Of a DNA stretch of 64,000 bases, positions 44,667-55,559 are shown piece by piece. The DNA is from Flavobacterium xinjiangense. GTDB lineage: Bacteria; Bacteroidota; Bacteroidia; Flavobacteriales; Flavobacteriaceae. The notes beneath the pieces were generated by a model. The model did no database searches and was not told the DNA's origin. It saw only the letters and a program-made list of their open reading frames with translations. The DNA lies in NCBI RefSeq assembly GCF_900142885.1, contig NZ_FRCL01000003.1:327091-391090 (forward strand), given 5' to 3'. The position numbers and the translations under genes are program-made. Numbering within the stretch: the first letter of the stretch is position 1; each line of letters starts with the position of its first letter.

Positions 44667-45017
44667 ATGCATAGATTTAAGGATTTAGAAATTTGGAGAC
44701 TAAGTAGAAAATTTTGTTCTGATATTTATATTGTTACAGGAAATTTCCCCGATTCAGAAAAATTTGGACTAACAAACCAACTTCGCCGTGCTTCAGTTTC
44801 TATTCCGTCTAATATTGCAGAAGATTGTTCAAGAAGCAGTAATAAAGATTTTTCTAGATTTCTTGAAATAGCAATTGGTTCAATTTATGAAATTGAAACA
44901 CAGTTATTAATCGCTTTAGATTTAGGTTATATAGAACAAATAAAACTTGATGAACTGTGTTTTAATAGTGATAGAATTCTAAAAATGACTTCGAAATTTC
45001 GTTCCAAATTAAAATAG
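44667..45017 (+). CDS. Four-helix-bundle protein (23S rRNA intervening-sequence protein family)
   Basis: The 116-residue all-helical protein has the family motif SVSIPSNIAEDCSR, with the helices RLSRKFCSDIYIV, KFGLTNQLRRA, DFSRFLEIAIGSIYEIETQLLIALDLGY and DRILKMTSKFRSKL. The family includes proteins encoded in 23S rRNA intervening sequences and the Avd accessory protein of diversity-generating retroelements. It binds nucleic acid in the known cases. Here it is a lone gene bracketed by inverted TTAGATT-rich repeats between panB and an RluA-family gene, which suggests insertion as a unit. No reverse transcriptase or variable repeat was seen. Confidence 0.87.
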   Translation: MHRFKDLEIWRLSRKFCSDIYIVTGNFPDSEKFGLTNQLRRASVSIPSNIAEDCSRSSNKDFSRFLEIAIGSIYEIETQLLIALDLGYIEQIKLDELCFNSDRILKMTSKFRSKLK

Positions 45018-45030
45018 AATTATTAGGAAA

Positions 45031-45087
45031 ATCTTTTAATCTAAGATCTCTAAAAATCTAAAAAATCCAACAATCTAAAAATCTGAA
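45031..45087. repeat. Right TCTAAAAATCT repeat array flanking the four-helix-bundle gene
   Basis: This array of AATCTAA/TCTAAAAATCTAA units is the inverted counterpart of 44607-44657. It ends exactly at the first base of the ATG of the next gene, so the boundary is sharp. Confidence 0.75.
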
Positions 45088-45776
45088 TGAAAATAATTTC
45101 GAACAAAAATAATCTCCAAATTCTTCACGAAGACAACCATCTTATTGTCGTCAATAAGCGTGTAGGTGATATTGTACAAGGCGATAAAACTGGCGACAAA
45201 CCTTTGAGTGAGGTGGTAAAGGAATATATAAAAGAGAAGTACAACAAACCCGGAGAAGTTTTTCTGGGTGTTGTACATCGTTTAGACAGACCAACTACTG
45301 GCATTGTCGTTTTTGCCAGAACAAGCAAAGCTTTGACCAGAATGAATGAATTGTTCAGCAACCGCGAAACGCAAAAAACATATTGGGCAATTGTGAAAAA
45401 TAAACCCGAAAAAAGTGAAGACAGACTTATCCATTTCATAAAAAGAAACGAAAAAAACAACACTTCAAAAGCGCATATCAAAGAAGTTCCTGATAGCAAA
45501 CTAGCTAGCTTGGACTATAAAATATTCAAGGAATTAAACAACTATTTTGCTCTGGAAATCAATCTTCATACCGGAAGACACCATCAAATCAGGGCACAAC
45601 TTTCTGCCATTCGTTCACCTATAAAAGGAGACTTAAAATATGGTTTTGACAGAAGTAATCCTGATGGAGGAATACACTTACATGCCCGAAAATTAGTTTT
45701 TATACATCCCGTCACCAAAGAACCTATAATTATTATTGCCCCTACTCCTTCTGATTCAATTTGGGATGCGTTATGA
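45087..45776 (+). CDS. RluA-family RNA pseudouridine synthase
   Basis: The 229-residue protein has the RluA catalytic core. The HRLDRPTTGIVVFART motif contains the catalytic aspartate, preceded by LHEDNHLIVVNKRVGDIVQ and followed by GRHHQIRAQLSAI. It isomerises specific uridines in rRNA or tRNA; the target is not evident. No S4 domain precedes the core. From memory it commonly follows panB in flavobacteria, and here a four-helix-bundle gene has come between them. The start codon sits at the edge of the flanking repeat array, so its translation signal lies inside the repeat. Confidence 0.88.
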   Translation: MKIISNKNNLQILHEDNHLIVVNKRVGDIVQGDKTGDKPLSEVVKEYIKEKYNKPGEVFLGVVHRLDRPTTGIVVFARTSKALTRMNELFSNRETQKTYWAIVKNKPEKSEDRLIHFIKRNEKNNTSKAHIKEVPDSKLASLDYKIFKELNNYFALEINLHTGRHHQIRAQLSAIRSPIKGDLKYGFDRSNPDGGIHLHARKLVFIHPVTKEPIIIIAPTPSDSIWDAL

Positions 45777-45850
45777 TTTTTTTGTAAGAATGATTCATTA
45801 TGTAAATTATAAAAATTAACTTGCATAGCGCTAAATAAATTGTGTGTCCA

Positions 45851-47179
45851 ATGAATTACAAAACGAACATAGCATCTAGAAAAGAAGCTTTAACAAAGTT
45901 ACTGAATGTCATTATCACTCATGAAAATGAAATTATTGAAGCTTTATATTCTGATTTCAGGAAACCTGCTTTTGAAGCGGTTCTTACAGAAACCAATTAT
46001 GTTATTTCTGAATTAAAAGATACCATAAAAAATTTGAGCAAATGGGCAAAGCCAAAAAGGGTTTTCCCGTCAATACTTAATTTTCCCTCGACGGATTATA
46101 TTTATAAAGAGCCTTATGGCAAAGTATTGATTATTGCTCCTTGGAACTATCCTTTTCAATTAGCGCTTTGCCCTCTAATTTCAGCTGTAGCTGCCGGAAA
46201 TCAAGTGGTTTTAAAACCTTCTGAACTTACACCAAAAACATCAGAAATAATCACAAAAATAATCGGAAAAACATTTCCGGTTAATCATGTAGAAGTTATC
46301 GAAGGCGGCCTAGAAGTCTCTCAAAATCTGCTATCGCAACGCTGGGATTATATCTTTTTTACGGGAAGTGTTCCTGTGGGGAAAATCGTGGCAAAAGCCG
46401 CAGCCGAAAATCTAACTCCCGTAACACTTGAACTGGGAGGTAAAAACCCTTGTATCATTGATAATACTGCCAATTTAAAGCTGGCTGCAAAAAGAATTCT
46501 TTGGGGGAAATTTATAAATGCAGGCCAAACGTGCATTGCACCAGATTATATCTTGATTCAAAAAGATATGAAAAGTCATTTCGTAGATTTCCTAAAATTA
46601 GAAATCACGAAAGCCTATGGCGAAAATCCAAAATCATCCCCAGATTATGCCAGAATTGTAAACACAAAAAACTGGCTTCGTTTAGCAAATATGATTGATG
46701 ATAAAAAAGTGATATTTGGAGGTCAGACTGATATTGAAGATCGTTACATCTCTCCTACTCTTATTGATGAGTCCAGTGTGGATACTTTAATTATGAAAGA
46801 CGAAATTTTTGGTCCATTACTCCCTATTCTTTCTTATGAAAATGATGCCGAAATAAATATTGTGATTTCGAAATACGAAAAACCATTATCATTATATGTC
46901 TTTACCGAAGACAAGAAGTTTGCACAAAAAATAATTAAACAGTATTCTTTTGGTGGCGGTTGCATCAATGATACCGTTGTACATTTTTCTAATAAAAGAC
47001 TCCCTTTTGGCGGTGTTGGCCATAGCGGAATTGGTGCATACCACGGGCGTTTAAGTTTTGATACTTTTTCTCATAAAAAAGCAATTGTAAAAAAAGCAAA
47101 TTGGCTAGATTTGCCCATGCGTTATGCGCCTTATAAAGACAAGTTGAAATCAATTCAAAAATTATTAAAATGGCTGTAA
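45851..47179 (+). CDS. Aldehyde dehydrogenase, class 3-like
   Basis: The 442-residue protein is an NAD(P)-dependent aldehyde dehydrogenase. The general-base glutamate lies in TLELGGKNPCI, the nucleophilic cysteine in FINAGQTCIAPDYIL, and the Rossmann motif in FFTGSVPVGKIV. The N-terminal helix and short length (about 440 residues) match the class 3 fatty-aldehyde group, but the C-terminal membrane anchor is absent. The ATG at 45851 is preferred over the GTG at 45842. Its last 10 bases overlap the next gene, a nitroreductase, so the two are translationally coupled. Confidence 0.9.
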   Translation: MNYKTNIASRKEALTKLLNVIITHENEIIEALYSDFRKPAFEAVLTETNYVISELKDTIKNLSKWAKPKRVFPSILNFPSTDYIYKEPYGKVLIIAPWNYPFQLALCPLISAVAAGNQVVLKPSELTPKTSEIITKIIGKTFPVNHVEVIEGGLEVSQNLLSQRWDYIFFTGSVPVGKIVAKAAAENLTPVTLELGGKNPCIIDNTANLKLAAKRILWGKFINAGQTCIAPDYILIQKDMKSHFVDFLKLEITKAYGENPKSSPDYARIVNTKNWLRLANMIDDKKVIFGGQTDIEDRYISPTLIDESSVDTLIMKDEIFGPLLPILSYENDAEINIVISKYEKPLSLYVFTEDKKFAQKIIKQYSFGGGCINDTVVHFSNKRLPFGGVGHSGIGAYHGRLSFDTFSHKKAIVKKANWLDLPMRYAPYKDKLKSIQKLLKWL

Positions 47180-47907
47180 CCAATGAAAAATCGGTAAGTG
47201 AAGCTATAAAATATAGGCGATCGGTTCGGGTTTTTAAAAATGAACCTATTGATGAACAAAAAGTAAATGATTGCATACATTTAGCCACACTTGCAGCAAC
47301 AAGCAGTAATATGCAACTTTGGGAATTTTATCACATTGTTTCTGCTGATATTATTAAAAAAATTGCCCTTGCCAGTTTTGACCAAAACGGGGCTAAAACT
47401 GCTCAACAAATAGTAGTTGTTGTAGCCCGAAAAGATTTATGGCGAAAAAGGATGCATGCCAACATATCTTTTTTAAAATCCCAGTTTGGTAATAAACCCG
47501 AAGCTGACTATTCAACTAGAGAAAAATTTGCGCTAAACTACTATAAGAAAATAATACCTACAATTTATACTGATTTTTTAGGGATATTGGGAGGCATAAA
47601 ATTTCTTGCTTTTTACATCATCGGATTATTCAAACCCATTTATAGACAGGCTAGACAAAGTGATATCCGTATTGTAGCTCACAAAAGTGCCGGACTTGCC
47701 GCACAAAATTTCATGATTAGTATGGCAGCCATAAATTATGATACGTGCCCAATGGAAGGTTTTGATTCTATTAGAATTAAAAAAATACTAGATATACCTT
47801 CTGCTGCTGAAATTAATATGATCATTGGATGCGGACTCAGAGACGAGCAAGGAATATATGGAGAACGTTTCCGAATTCCTTTTGAAGAAATCTATCACAA
47901 AATATAA
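47170..47907 (+). CDS. Nitroreductase-family flavoprotein
   Basis: The 245-residue protein has the FMN-binding YRRSVRVFKNEPI start of the nitroreductase fold, the helix SSNMQLWEFYHIV, and the C-terminal GCGLRDEQGIYGERFRIPFEEIY. Members reduce nitro groups, quinones or enones with NAD(P)H. The middle region (about residues 110-165) is longer than in minimal nitroreductases and includes a hydrophobic helix (FLAFYIIGLF). The start overlaps the aldehyde dehydrogenase by 10 bases. The pairing suggests joint redox clean-up of reactive carbonyls, which is inference. Confidence 0.85.
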   Translation: MAVTNEKSVSEAIKYRRSVRVFKNEPIDEQKVNDCIHLATLAATSSNMQLWEFYHIVSADIIKKIALASFDQNGAKTAQQIVVVVARKDLWRKRMHANISFLKSQFGNKPEADYSTREKFALNYYKKIIPTIYTDFLGILGGIKFLAFYIIGLFKPIYRQARQSDIRIVAHKSAGLAAQNFMISMAAINYDTCPMEGFDSIRIKKILDIPSAAEINMIIGCGLRDEQGIYGERFRIPFEEIYHKI

Positions 47908-47941
47908 ACCCTTAAAATAACAAACTTAAACCCTAAATTAA

Positions 47942-48712
47942 ATGATGAAAACTACTAAAGAAAAAATAGAAGAAATAAAAACTAACGGTTATCAAATAGA
48001 TTTTGGAAATGTCTTTAATCACGCGTTTGAAAATTATAAAAAAATTGCCTTGTATGCCGGCCTGATGATTTTTGTGTTCGCAATATTATTTGGATTTCTA
48101 GTTGGCGGAATACTAATCTTTACTTTTGGAGTTTCCGCACTAAACGAAAAAATGCTAACAAATTTAACAGAAGAAAATTTCACAGGAGTTTATATGGCAA
48201 TTTATATAGCGGTTTCAATAATTCTAACTTGTCTTTTAAGTCCTTTCTTTGCTGGATTAATTAAAATGGCCCATTGTGGTGAAAAAGATGAGGAATTTCA
48301 CGTTTCTACCGTTTTCGAATACTATAAAAATCCGTATTTTCAAGAGTTAGTCATTTCTTCACTACTAATTACAATTTCCACCACAGCTTTGTCTGAAATA
48401 TTTAAGATAGGCGGGTTTGAAATAATTGGTGCAATTTTTAACGCAGTAATTTTATTTTTTACATTCCTAACTGTTCCTCTTATTATTTTTGGTAATTTAA
48501 AAGCTATTGATGCCATAAAATCCAGTATAATAATTGTTTCAAAACAACCATTTGTACTTTTAGGATTAATAATTGTAAGCTACATAGCTTCACTGGTCGG
48601 ATTTATTGGATGCTGTATTGGTATATTTTTTACTGTACCTTTTATGTATTCGATGTATTATGCAATTTACACTTCAATCATAGGAATAGATTCAAAAAAT
48701 GAATTAGAATAA
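47942..48712 (+). CDS. Polytopic membrane protein of unknown function
   Basis: The 256-residue protein has about six membrane helices (LYAGLMIFVFAILFGFLVGGI, MAIYIAVSIILTCLLSPFFAGL, and a C-terminal pair including LLGLIIVSYIASLVGFIGCC). A KMAHCGEKDEEFHVSTVFEYYK loop lies between helices. The architecture recalls DUF975/YciC-like integral membrane proteins, but no signature fixes the family. It follows the nitroreductase by 34 bases, so it may be part of the same transcription unit. The start is the first Met of MMKTTKE. Confidence 0.72.
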   Translation: MMKTTKEKIEEIKTNGYQIDFGNVFNHAFENYKKIALYAGLMIFVFAILFGFLVGGILIFTFGVSALNEKMLTNLTEENFTGVYMAIYIAVSIILTCLLSPFFAGLIKMAHCGEKDEEFHVSTVFEYYKNPYFQELVISSLLITISTTALSEIFKIGGFEIIGAIFNAVILFFTFLTVPLIIFGNLKAIDAIKSSIIIVSKQPFVLLGLIIVSYIASLVGFIGCCIGIFFTVPFMYSMYYAIYTSIIGIDSKNELE

Positions 48713-48743
48713 ATAACTAAAAATTTCAAATACGCTTTTTATC

Positions 48744-48780
48744 AAAAACACAATCTGATCTTTTTTAGGTTGTGTTTTTT
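48744..48780 (+). terminator. Rho-independent terminator after the membrane protein gene
   Basis: AAAAACACAA (48744-48753) pairs with TTGTGTTTTT (48770-48779), with a 16-base loop and a T-run. Confidence 0.75.
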
Positions 48781-48859
48781 ATTAAAAAAAATTATATATT
48801 ACCCCAAAATTAAGATAAGATCATAAATCTATTCTTTTTAACCTAATATAGATATCCCT

Positions 48860-51800
48860 ATGGTATTGCACTATAGCTCATTATTATTAACGAAACTTAA
48901 TCTGTTTTTTTTTAGCTGGTTTTATAATTTTATAATTACAAATCATTTTTTACTAATTAAATCACTGATTAATAACCATCTAAATTACTGGATAATAATT
49001 CCTATTATCATTTTAATGATTTTTTTGTTGACTTATAACTTTTCAAAAATTAAAACATTACTATACAGCAAGTCGATAGAGAAAAATTACAAAGAAAATT
49101 TAAGAAATAAGGAGTACCAAATCTATCTTTTGTTTTTAGGAATAATACTACCTATATTAGAAATAAATTTAGAAATTTTTAGGGTAAGACCTAAAAGCTT
49201 ACTGCTGGTAAATGTGGGGATTGGTTTAGGATTAGTAATACTCTATTTTACAAGTATAAAGTCAGTTTTTATCTTTAGAAATATTAAAAATATTTTCATA
49301 ACTATATTTCTGCTCTATTTTGGTTTAATTTGTAAAAACCTAATTTTCACACACGCCGATATTATTCCGATGGTAGCTTTTGTGGTTACTTTTTTCTTTT
49401 CCTACAGCATTCTAAAACCCACAAAATTGTATTGGTATTATGTTGGGTTTGTTCTAATTTTCCTTTTTACAGTGTTGACATTTTCACTTGTACCATTAAA
49501 GACTATAGTTATATTATTTAATTATACTTTATTGACTTTTATTTTAAACTACATCAGATTTATCTCTGCTTTAAATATAAAAGATAAATTTCGTTTTAAT
49601 GATCAAATTATAAATAAAGGAAATTCACTAATTCTTGCCACAAATAAAAAAGGAGAAATTGTATTTTGTAGTGAAACAATCACTCCAATTTTAGGTTATA
49701 CAATTCCTGAAGTAATGGGATTAGGATATTGGAAGCTAACTGAAGACACAGGATTTGTTGGCGAAAACTATCATTTGAATTTTAGTGACGATCAATTATT
49801 TATTAGAAAGTTAAAATCTAAAAATGGAGAATACAAATACATTCAATGGAAAGACAAAAAATTTTCTAATGATTTAATTATTGGAATAGGTCAAGACGTA
49901 ACTAACGAAATTCATATTCAGAATCAATATAAAAACTTAATTCAATCTGCTACCGATATTATATATGAAGTGAATGAAGAGGGTAATTTCACCTTTATTA
50001 ATGATTTTACCATTAAAATTTTAGGGTATGAAGAGAATGAAATTCTAACGCGAAATTATTCTGAATTTATACGAGAAGACTTCATCCAACAAATGATGCA
50101 GTTTTACGAAAGACTGGAAGACAATGAAAATAATTTCCCTACTATTGAAATTCCTTTAGTTAAGAAAACTGGAGAAATACTATGGATCTCCCAAAAAGTT
50201 ATTATTCGTAGAAATGATTTTAACCAAATTGTAGGTTACTCCGGTATTGCAAGAGATATCAGTAAATTTAAGGATATTGAAACTGAAAATAAAATTAGAG
50301 AGAAAAAAAATCATGAATATAACCGGACAATCAAGAGCTTATCCACCACTAATTTTAATGATTTTCAAAGTTTAGAGGATAGTTTAAAACTAATAATCGA
50401 AGCGGCAGCAAAAGCTACTAATTGTACTTGGGTTAGTTATTGGACATACACCGAAGATAAAATTAGTTGTAAAATTTTATATCATCTAGACACACACACA
50501 TACAGTGTTGGAAATATTTTGGACAGAGAGAAGTTTCCTATTTACTTTGAATCCATAAAAAGCAAGAAACAAATTAGTGCTCCTGATGTATTTAATAATC
50601 TGGAGGTTTCTGAATTTACACAAACCACATTTTTAGAAAAAGACATTAAATCTTTGTTAGATATTCCCATCCTAACAAATGGAGAATTAGTTGGCACGCT
50701 AAGTTTCGAGACTTCTACAAAGCAGAGAAACTGGGATCTTGAAGATATCAATTTCGCAAGAGCAATCTCGGATTTTATTTCCCTTTCTATCGTTTCAAAT
50801 ATGAGAAATGAAGCTGAAAAAAAATTAGAATACAAAAGTGAACTACTATCTGCACTGACTTTATGTACTGAAAAATTACTAAACAGTAATGATATCAATG
50901 ATATTTTCTCTGATGTTCTTGTTATAATGGGAAATGCGACTAAATCGCACAGGGCTTATTATTATGAAAATGATTCAGAAACGGAATCTATCAGTCAAAA
51001 ATACAGATGGATTATTCATAATATCAAATTAACCGACAATAATATAAAGCTACAAAATTTGCCTTACTCTTTTTTTGAGGAATTATTGACCCCACTTTTG
51101 AATAATAAAATTTACGAAGCAACGGTTCCAAAAATCGAAAATGAATCTTTAAAAAACAAATTGCAGGAAGTGGATGTGACTTCTCTTATCCTTTTTCCCA
51201 TTTTTGTAAAAAATAAATTTCACGGATTTTTAGGTTTTGACGATACTTACAATGACCGACAATGGAATGAAGATGAAGTGAATATTTTACAAACTTTATC
51301 CCGAAATATTGCTTCATCAATAGAACGAATCACTAATGAAATAGCAATTTATGAAAGTGAAGAAAAATTTAGACTACTTGCTAACAATATTCCCGGAACC
51401 GTTTATTTATCAAAATACGATACGAACTTAACTAAAATTTATATCAACGACGAAATTGAAAAATTAACGGGTTATCCAAAATCAGATTTTCTCAATAATA
51501 AAATGTCATTTATAGATTTAATTTATCCCGAAGATAAAGAACGAACTATTCTTGAACAGCAAAACGCTATAGAGAATGGCAAGCAGATACATTTAACCTA
51601 TAGAATTGTACACAAAAATACTACTGTTATCTGGGTAGAAGAATTTGGAGACGTGATTTACAAAGAAGGAAAAATTGCTTTTATCGAAGGTATTTTTATT
51701 GATATTACCGAAACAAAACAAACCGAATCATTTATTAAAGCCAAGGAATTAGCGGAAGCCTCTAATAAAGCAAAATCAGAATTTCTTGCAAATATGAGTC

Positions 51801-52906
51801 ACGAAATCAGAACTCCATTAAATGGAATAATTGGTTTTACAGATTTATTAATGAAGACAAATCTTGGTAAAACCCAAGAAAAATACATGACTACAATAAA
51901 CCAATCTGCTAAATCACTGTTAGATATTATAAATGATATTCTTGATTTTTCTAAAATCGAAGCAGGAAAATTGGATTTATATGTCGAAAAACATGATGTG
52001 AAGGAAATTTTGAGTCAAATTATCGACTTAATATTATATGAATCAAATCAAAAAAAATTAACATTAGAGCTAAATATTGCATCAGATGTGCCTAAATATT
52101 TTTGGATAGACAGCGTACGTGTAAAACAAATCTTAATCAACCTGTTGTCAAATGCTGTGAAATTTACGGAAAAAGGATCTATTAAATTAAATGTTTCAGT
52201 AGCTGAAAAAACAGGGGATTCTAGAGATAAAATACTGTTTTCAGTTGTTGATACCGGCATTGGCATACTAGAAGAGAACAAGAAGAAAATATTTAAAGCC
52301 TTTTCTCAAGAAGATAACTCAACAACCCGAAAATTTGGCGGAACTGGATTAGGCCTTACTATCTCTAACCAATTATTAGGCTTAATGAACAGTCAATTAC
52401 AATTAGAAAGCACAGTTGGGTTTGGTAGTGCCTTTTATTTTTATTTAGATTTAGAAATCAGTAATCTGATATCTGAGAACGATAATCAAATTACTATTCC
52501 TGATACTACTAGTGAGAGTACTATTAAAAACAATCAAAAAATTAAAATAATGCTTGTTGAAGATAATAAAGTCAACATGTTATTACTTAGAACAATTATT
52601 AAGAACTTATTTTCAAATGCGACTATTTTTGAAATCCCAAATGGAAAAGTAGCTGTCGATCAATTTGAAATTATAAATCCAGATATTATTTTTATGGATA
52701 TTCAAATGCCAGTATTAAATGGATATGAAGCTGCAAAAAAAATACGAAATCTAGAATCTGGTCAAAATGTTCCCATAATTGCGATAACTGCCGGTACTGA
52801 AAAAGAGGAAAAAGACAAGTGTATATCCGTTGGAATGAATGACTATATCGCAAAACCTATAATAAAAGGTGTTATTGAGGAAGCTATTTTGAAATGGATT
52901 AAATAA
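48860..52906 (+). CDS. Large multi-sensor hybrid histidine kinase
   Basis: The 1348-residue protein starts with about seven membrane helices (residues 10-235), a MASE-like sensor. PAS domains follow at about 255-350 and 358-475, GAF-like domains at about 495-650 and 665-830, and another PAS at about 840-960. The HisKA box contains the phospho-histidine in [24 protein letters not shown] HATPase ([16 protein letters not shown]) and a receiver domain at about 1225-1348 (MLVEDNKVN; Asp in [21 protein letters not shown]) complete it. There is no DNA-binding output domain and no partner regulator next to it, so phosphate is probably passed on through a separate Hpt protein. Confidence 0.92.
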   Translation: MVLHYSSLLLTKLNLFFFSWFYNFIITNHFLLIKSLINNHLNYWIIIPIIILMIFLLTYNFSKIKTLLYSKSIEKNYKENLRNKEYQIYLLFLGIILPILEINLEIFRVRPKSLLLVNVGIGLGLVILYFTSIKSVFIFRNIKNIFITIFLLYFGLICKNLIFTHADIIPMVAFVVTFFFSYSILKPTKLYWYYVGFVLIFLFTVLTFSLVPLKTIVILFNYTLLTFILNYIRFISALNIKDKFRFNDQIINKGNSLILATNKKGEIVFCSETITPILGYTIPEVMGLGYWKLTEDTGFVGENYHLNFSDDQLFIRKLKSKNGEYKYIQWKDKKFSNDLIIGIGQDVTNEIHIQNQYKNLIQSATDIIYEVNEEGNFTFINDFTIKILGYEENEILTRNYSEFIREDFIQQMMQFYERLEDNENNFPTIEIPLVKKTGEILWISQKVIIRRNDFNQIVGYSGIARDISKFKDIETENKIREKKNHEYNRTIKSLSTTNFNDFQSLEDSLKLIIEAAAKATNCTWVSYWTYTEDKISCKILYHLDTHTYSVGNILDREKFPIYFESIKSKKQISAPDVFNNLEVSEFTQTTFLEKDIKSLLDIPILTNGELVGTLSFETSTKQRNWDLEDINFARAISDFISLSIVSNMRNEAEKKLEYKSELLSALTLCTEKLLNSNDINDIFSDVLVIMGNATKSHRAYYYENDSETESISQKYRWIIHNIKLTDNNIKLQNLPYSFFEELLTPLLNNKIYEATVPKIENESLKNKLQEVDVTSLILFPIFVKNKFHGFLGFDDTYNDRQWNEDEVNILQTLSRNIASSIERITNEIAIYESEEKFRLLANNIPGTVYLSKYDTNLTKIYINDEIEKLTGYPKSDFLNNKMSFIDLIYPEDKERTILEQQNAIENGKQIHLTYRIVHKNTTVIWVEEFGDVIYKEGKIAFIEGIFIDITETKQTESFIKAKELAEASNKAKSEFLANMSHEIRTPLNGIIGFTDLLMKTNLGKTQEKYMTTINQSAKSLLDIINDILDFSKIEAGKLDLYVEKHDVKEILSQIIDLILYESNQKKLTLELNIASDVPKYFWIDSVRVKQILINLLSNAVKFTEKGSIKLNVSVAEKTGDSRDKILFSVVDTGIGILEENKKKIFKAFSQEDNSTTRKFGGTGLGLTISNQLLGLMNSQLQLESTVGFGSAFYFYLDLEISNLISENDNQITIPDTTSESTIKNNQKIKIMLVEDNKVNMLLLRTIIKNLFSNATIFEIPNGKVAVDQFEIINPDIIFMDIQMPVLNGYEAAKKIRNLESGQNVPIIAITAGTEKEEKDKCISVGMNDYIAKPIIKGVIEEAILKWIK

Positions 52907-53008
52907 CTTATAAAGATTAATTTATTGTGAAAATTGAATCAACTTTAAAAAAAACAATATAAATTAGTACTTATTTACAAAATACAAATTACTTAAAAAC
53001 ATTATATT

Positions 53009-53869
53009 ATGAAATGGAGTGGCAGACGTTCAAGTGAAAATTTTGAAGACCGAAGAGGAATGTCCTCTGGAGGAAAAACAATTGTTGGAGGAGGAATTAT
53101 TGGTATTATTATTTTGTTGTTGAATGTTTTTGGCGGAGAAAATGCCCAGATGCTTACGCCAATATTAGAGCAAATGAATCAAGGACAAAGTGCTCCTACC
53201 GAACAAAGAGCTTTAACAGCTACAGAAATTGAGGAAGGTAAATTTATAGAAGCAATATTAGTAGATACGGAGGATGTTTGGGGAAAAATATTTCAGGAAA
53301 ACAATATGCAATATAAAAGACCCAATTTAGTATTATTTACAGATGGTATAGAAACTGGGTGCGGTAATGCCACATCTGCATCGGGACCTTTTTATTGCCC
53401 CAGCGATCAAAAAGTATATATGGACTTAGCATTCTTTGAAGAGCTAAAAACAAGATTTGGTGCTCAGGGAGGTGATTTTGCAACAGCGTATGTAATTGCC
53501 CATGAGATAGGACATCATGTACAAACTTTATTAGGTACTTCCGCTAAAATGAGACAGATGCAAGAAGGTAAAAGTGAAGCCGAAGCCAATAAATTATCTG
53601 TAGCTTTAGAATTGCAAGCTGATTTTTATGCTGGTGTATGGACACATTACAACCAAAAAATGAACAATTTCTTGGAAGAAGGCGATATTGATGAAGCTTT
53701 AAGTGCGGCACACGCGGTTGGTGATGATGCGATTCAAGCCAAAATTCAAGGGCATATTGTTCCGGAATCCTTTACGCACGGAACTTCGGCGCAACGTAAA
53801 GCGTGGTTTATGAAAGGGTATAAATCCGGTGACATAAATCAAGGCGATACTTTTGCAGAAATAAGATAA
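53009..53869 (+). CDS. YpfJ-type neutral zinc metallopeptidase
   Basis: The 286-residue protein begins MKWSGRRSSENFEDRRG, the conserved family start. One membrane helix follows at about 28-45 (IVGGGIIGIIILLLNVFGG), then the peptidase domain with the zinc-binding HEIGHH in YVIAHEIGHHVQTLLG and the third-ligand region LQADFYAGVW. The full family length is present. It likely acts on the outer side of the inner membrane. It is a single-gene unit followed by a strong terminator. Confidence 0.92.
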   Translation: MKWSGRRSSENFEDRRGMSSGGKTIVGGGIIGIIILLLNVFGGENAQMLTPILEQMNQGQSAPTEQRALTATEIEEGKFIEAILVDTEDVWGKIFQENNMQYKRPNLVLFTDGIETGCGNATSASGPFYCPSDQKVYMDLAFFEELKTRFGAQGGDFATAYVIAHEIGHHVQTLLGTSAKMRQMQEGKSEAEANKLSVALELQADFYAGVWTHYNQKMNNFLEEGDIDEALSAAHAVGDDAIQAKIQGHIVPESFTHGTSAQRKAWFMKGYKSGDINQGDTFAEIR

Positions 53870-53890
53870 ATTTCAAATCAATCAGAATTT

Positions 53891-53920
53891 AAAAATCGGG
53901 ATATAGTCCCGATTTTTTTT
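53891..53920 (+). terminator. Rho-independent terminator of the metallopeptidase gene
   Basis: AAAAATCGGGA (53891-53901) pairs with TCCCGATTTTT (53907-53917), with a 5-base loop and a run of T. Confidence 0.9.
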
Positions 53921-53974
53921 GTGCCTATATTTAAACAAATCGAGGCAATCAAAAGCACATCGGAAAATTAACTG

Positions 53975-53982
53975 TACCTTTG
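53975..53982 (+). promoter_or_regulatory. Bacteroidota-type -7 element upstream of the helicase gene
   Basis: TACCTTTG fits the TAnnTTTG consensus exactly and is followed by CG. It lies 55 bases before the helicase start. No clear TTTG -33 box was found. Confidence 0.6.
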
Positions 53983-54036
53983 CGCCCACTTAAAGAAGTA
54001 AACTAAATAATTGTGTTTACTTCATAAACACCATTT

Positions 54037-55326
54037 ATGTCATTTAACTCATTAGGCTTATCTGATGCTTTACTTAAAGCCATCAGCAAAAAAGGGTATA
54101 CAACCCCATCTCCAATACAACAAAAAGCAATTCCCCCAATTTTAGAAGGCAAAGATGTTTTAGCATCTGCACAAACAGGAACAGGAAAAACAGCCGGTTT
54201 CACATTACCTATTTTACAAATATTATCACAAGGTCAACAATTGCGACAAAGACCTATTCGTGCCTTAATACTGACTCCAACAAGAGAATTAGCAGCACAA
54301 ATATTGGCCAATATCAAAGAATACAGTGAATTTTTAGACCTAAAAAGTACCGTAATTTTTGGTGGCGTAAACCAAAATCCACAAGTGACTCAACTGCGTC
54401 AGGGAGTAGATATTTTAGTGGCCACTCCAGGTCGATTAATCGATTTGCAAAACCAAGGTTTGATATCACTTGCCAAAGTGGAAATCTTGGTTTTAGATGA
54501 AGCAGACCGTATGTTGGACATGGGTTTCGTACGAGACATTGAGCGCATTATAAAAGTATTACCTACAAAAAGGCAGAACTTGATGTTTTCGGCAACCTTT
54601 TCAAAAGACATCAAGAAATTGGCGATGGGCATTTTGCACCATCCCGTTCATGTAGAAGCTACACCGGAAAACACCACCGTCGATGCTATTACTCAAATAA
54701 TATATCCTGTTGCCAAAGAGAAAAAAACAGAACTAATCATTAAATTGATTACGGAAGGGAACTGGAAACAAATTTTGGTTTTTACACGTACCAAACAAGG
54801 TGCAAATAAATTGACGGAAAGCATGATTAGTGCCGGAATCAAAGCAGCTGCCATTCACGGAAATAAAGGGCAGGGTGCACGAACCAAAGCCTTAGCGGGT
54901 TTCAAAGACGGAAGCCTAACCGCTTTAGTAGCAACTGATATTGCCGCACGAGGTCTGGACATCCCGTTATTACCGCATGTTGTCAATTTTGAATTGCCTA
55001 ATATTCCCGAAGATTACGTTCACCGAATTGGTCGTACAGGAAGAGCTGGTGCCAATGGTGAAGCTATTTCGCTATTCAGTCCGGATGAAACGGTATTTTT
55101 ACGTGATATCGAAAAATTAGTGGGTTTGAATTTGCCTAAAGAAAACATCAGAGGTTTCGAACCTGATCCTAACGCTTCCAAAGAACCAATCAAACAAGGG
55201 CAAGGAAGACAACAACGCGATTCAACTCCGCGAAAACCAAAAACAGACACTACAAACCGAAGCACAAACAATAGTTTTGGTCCAAGACGCCCGAGTCAAA
55301 ATAATGACAGACGTTCTAATAGATAA
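54037..55326 (+). CDS. rhlE: DEAD-box RNA helicase, RhlE group
   Basis: The 429-residue protein has the Q motif ([14 protein letters not shown]), motif I ([10 protein letters not shown]), Ia (PTRELAAQI), II ([12 protein letters not shown]), III (SAT), and the RecA2 motifs V/VI ([22 protein letters not shown]). The basic C-terminal tail ([21 protein letters not shown]) is low-complexity, as is usual for RNA-binding tails. It unwinds RNA in the cytoplasm, in ribosome assembly or RNA decay. A TAnnTTTG promoter lies in front, and a strong hairpin about 70 bases after the stop. Confidence 0.92.
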   Translation: MSFNSLGLSDALLKAISKKGYTTPSPIQQKAIPPILEGKDVLASAQTGTGKTAGFTLPILQILSQGQQLRQRPIRALILTPTRELAAQILANIKEYSEFLDLKSTVIFGGVNQNPQVTQLRQGVDILVATPGRLIDLQNQGLISLAKVEILVLDEADRMLDMGFVRDIERIIKVLPTKRQNLMFSATFSKDIKKLAMGILHHPVHVEATPENTTVDAITQIIYPVAKEKKTELIIKLITEGNWKQILVFTRTKQGANKLTESMISAGIKAAAIHGNKGQGARTKALAGFKDGSLTALVATDIAARGLDIPLLPHVVNFELPNIPEDYVHRIGRTGRAGANGEAISLFSPDETVFLRDIEKLVGLNLPKENIRGFEPDPNASKEPIKQGQGRQQRDSTPRKPKTDTTNRSTNNSFGPRRPSQNNDRRSNR

Positions 55327-55396
55327 TTAATTTTTATTATTTTTTAGGAGCAGAATATTTTCGTTTTTTTAGAACGTACTTCCCGCTATACATTAC

Positions 55397-55437
55397 AAAC
55401 CTAGTAAGAGCTGAAAACCAGCTCTTACTAGGTTTTT
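55397..55437 (+). terminator. Strong rho-independent terminator of the helicase gene
   Basis: The perfect 16-bp stem has arms AAACCTAGTAAGAGCT (55397-55412) and AGCTCTTACTAGGTTT (55420-55435), a 7-base loop and a short T-run. Confidence 0.88.
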
Positions 55438-55559
55438 CACTTCTATCGGGGCTATTTAGAGCGTTTTTACTTTCATAATACCATTTTGCAAATTCATCCC
55501 TTGAATCTATAATAGCTAGATGATTTGTAAGAAAAAAAACAATATATTTGGGATAAATA

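Noticed and set aside
44607-45087. Diversity-generating retroelement or Avd system
   Set aside because: The four-helix-bundle protein is in the wider family, but there is no reverse transcriptase and no template/variable repeat pair nearby.
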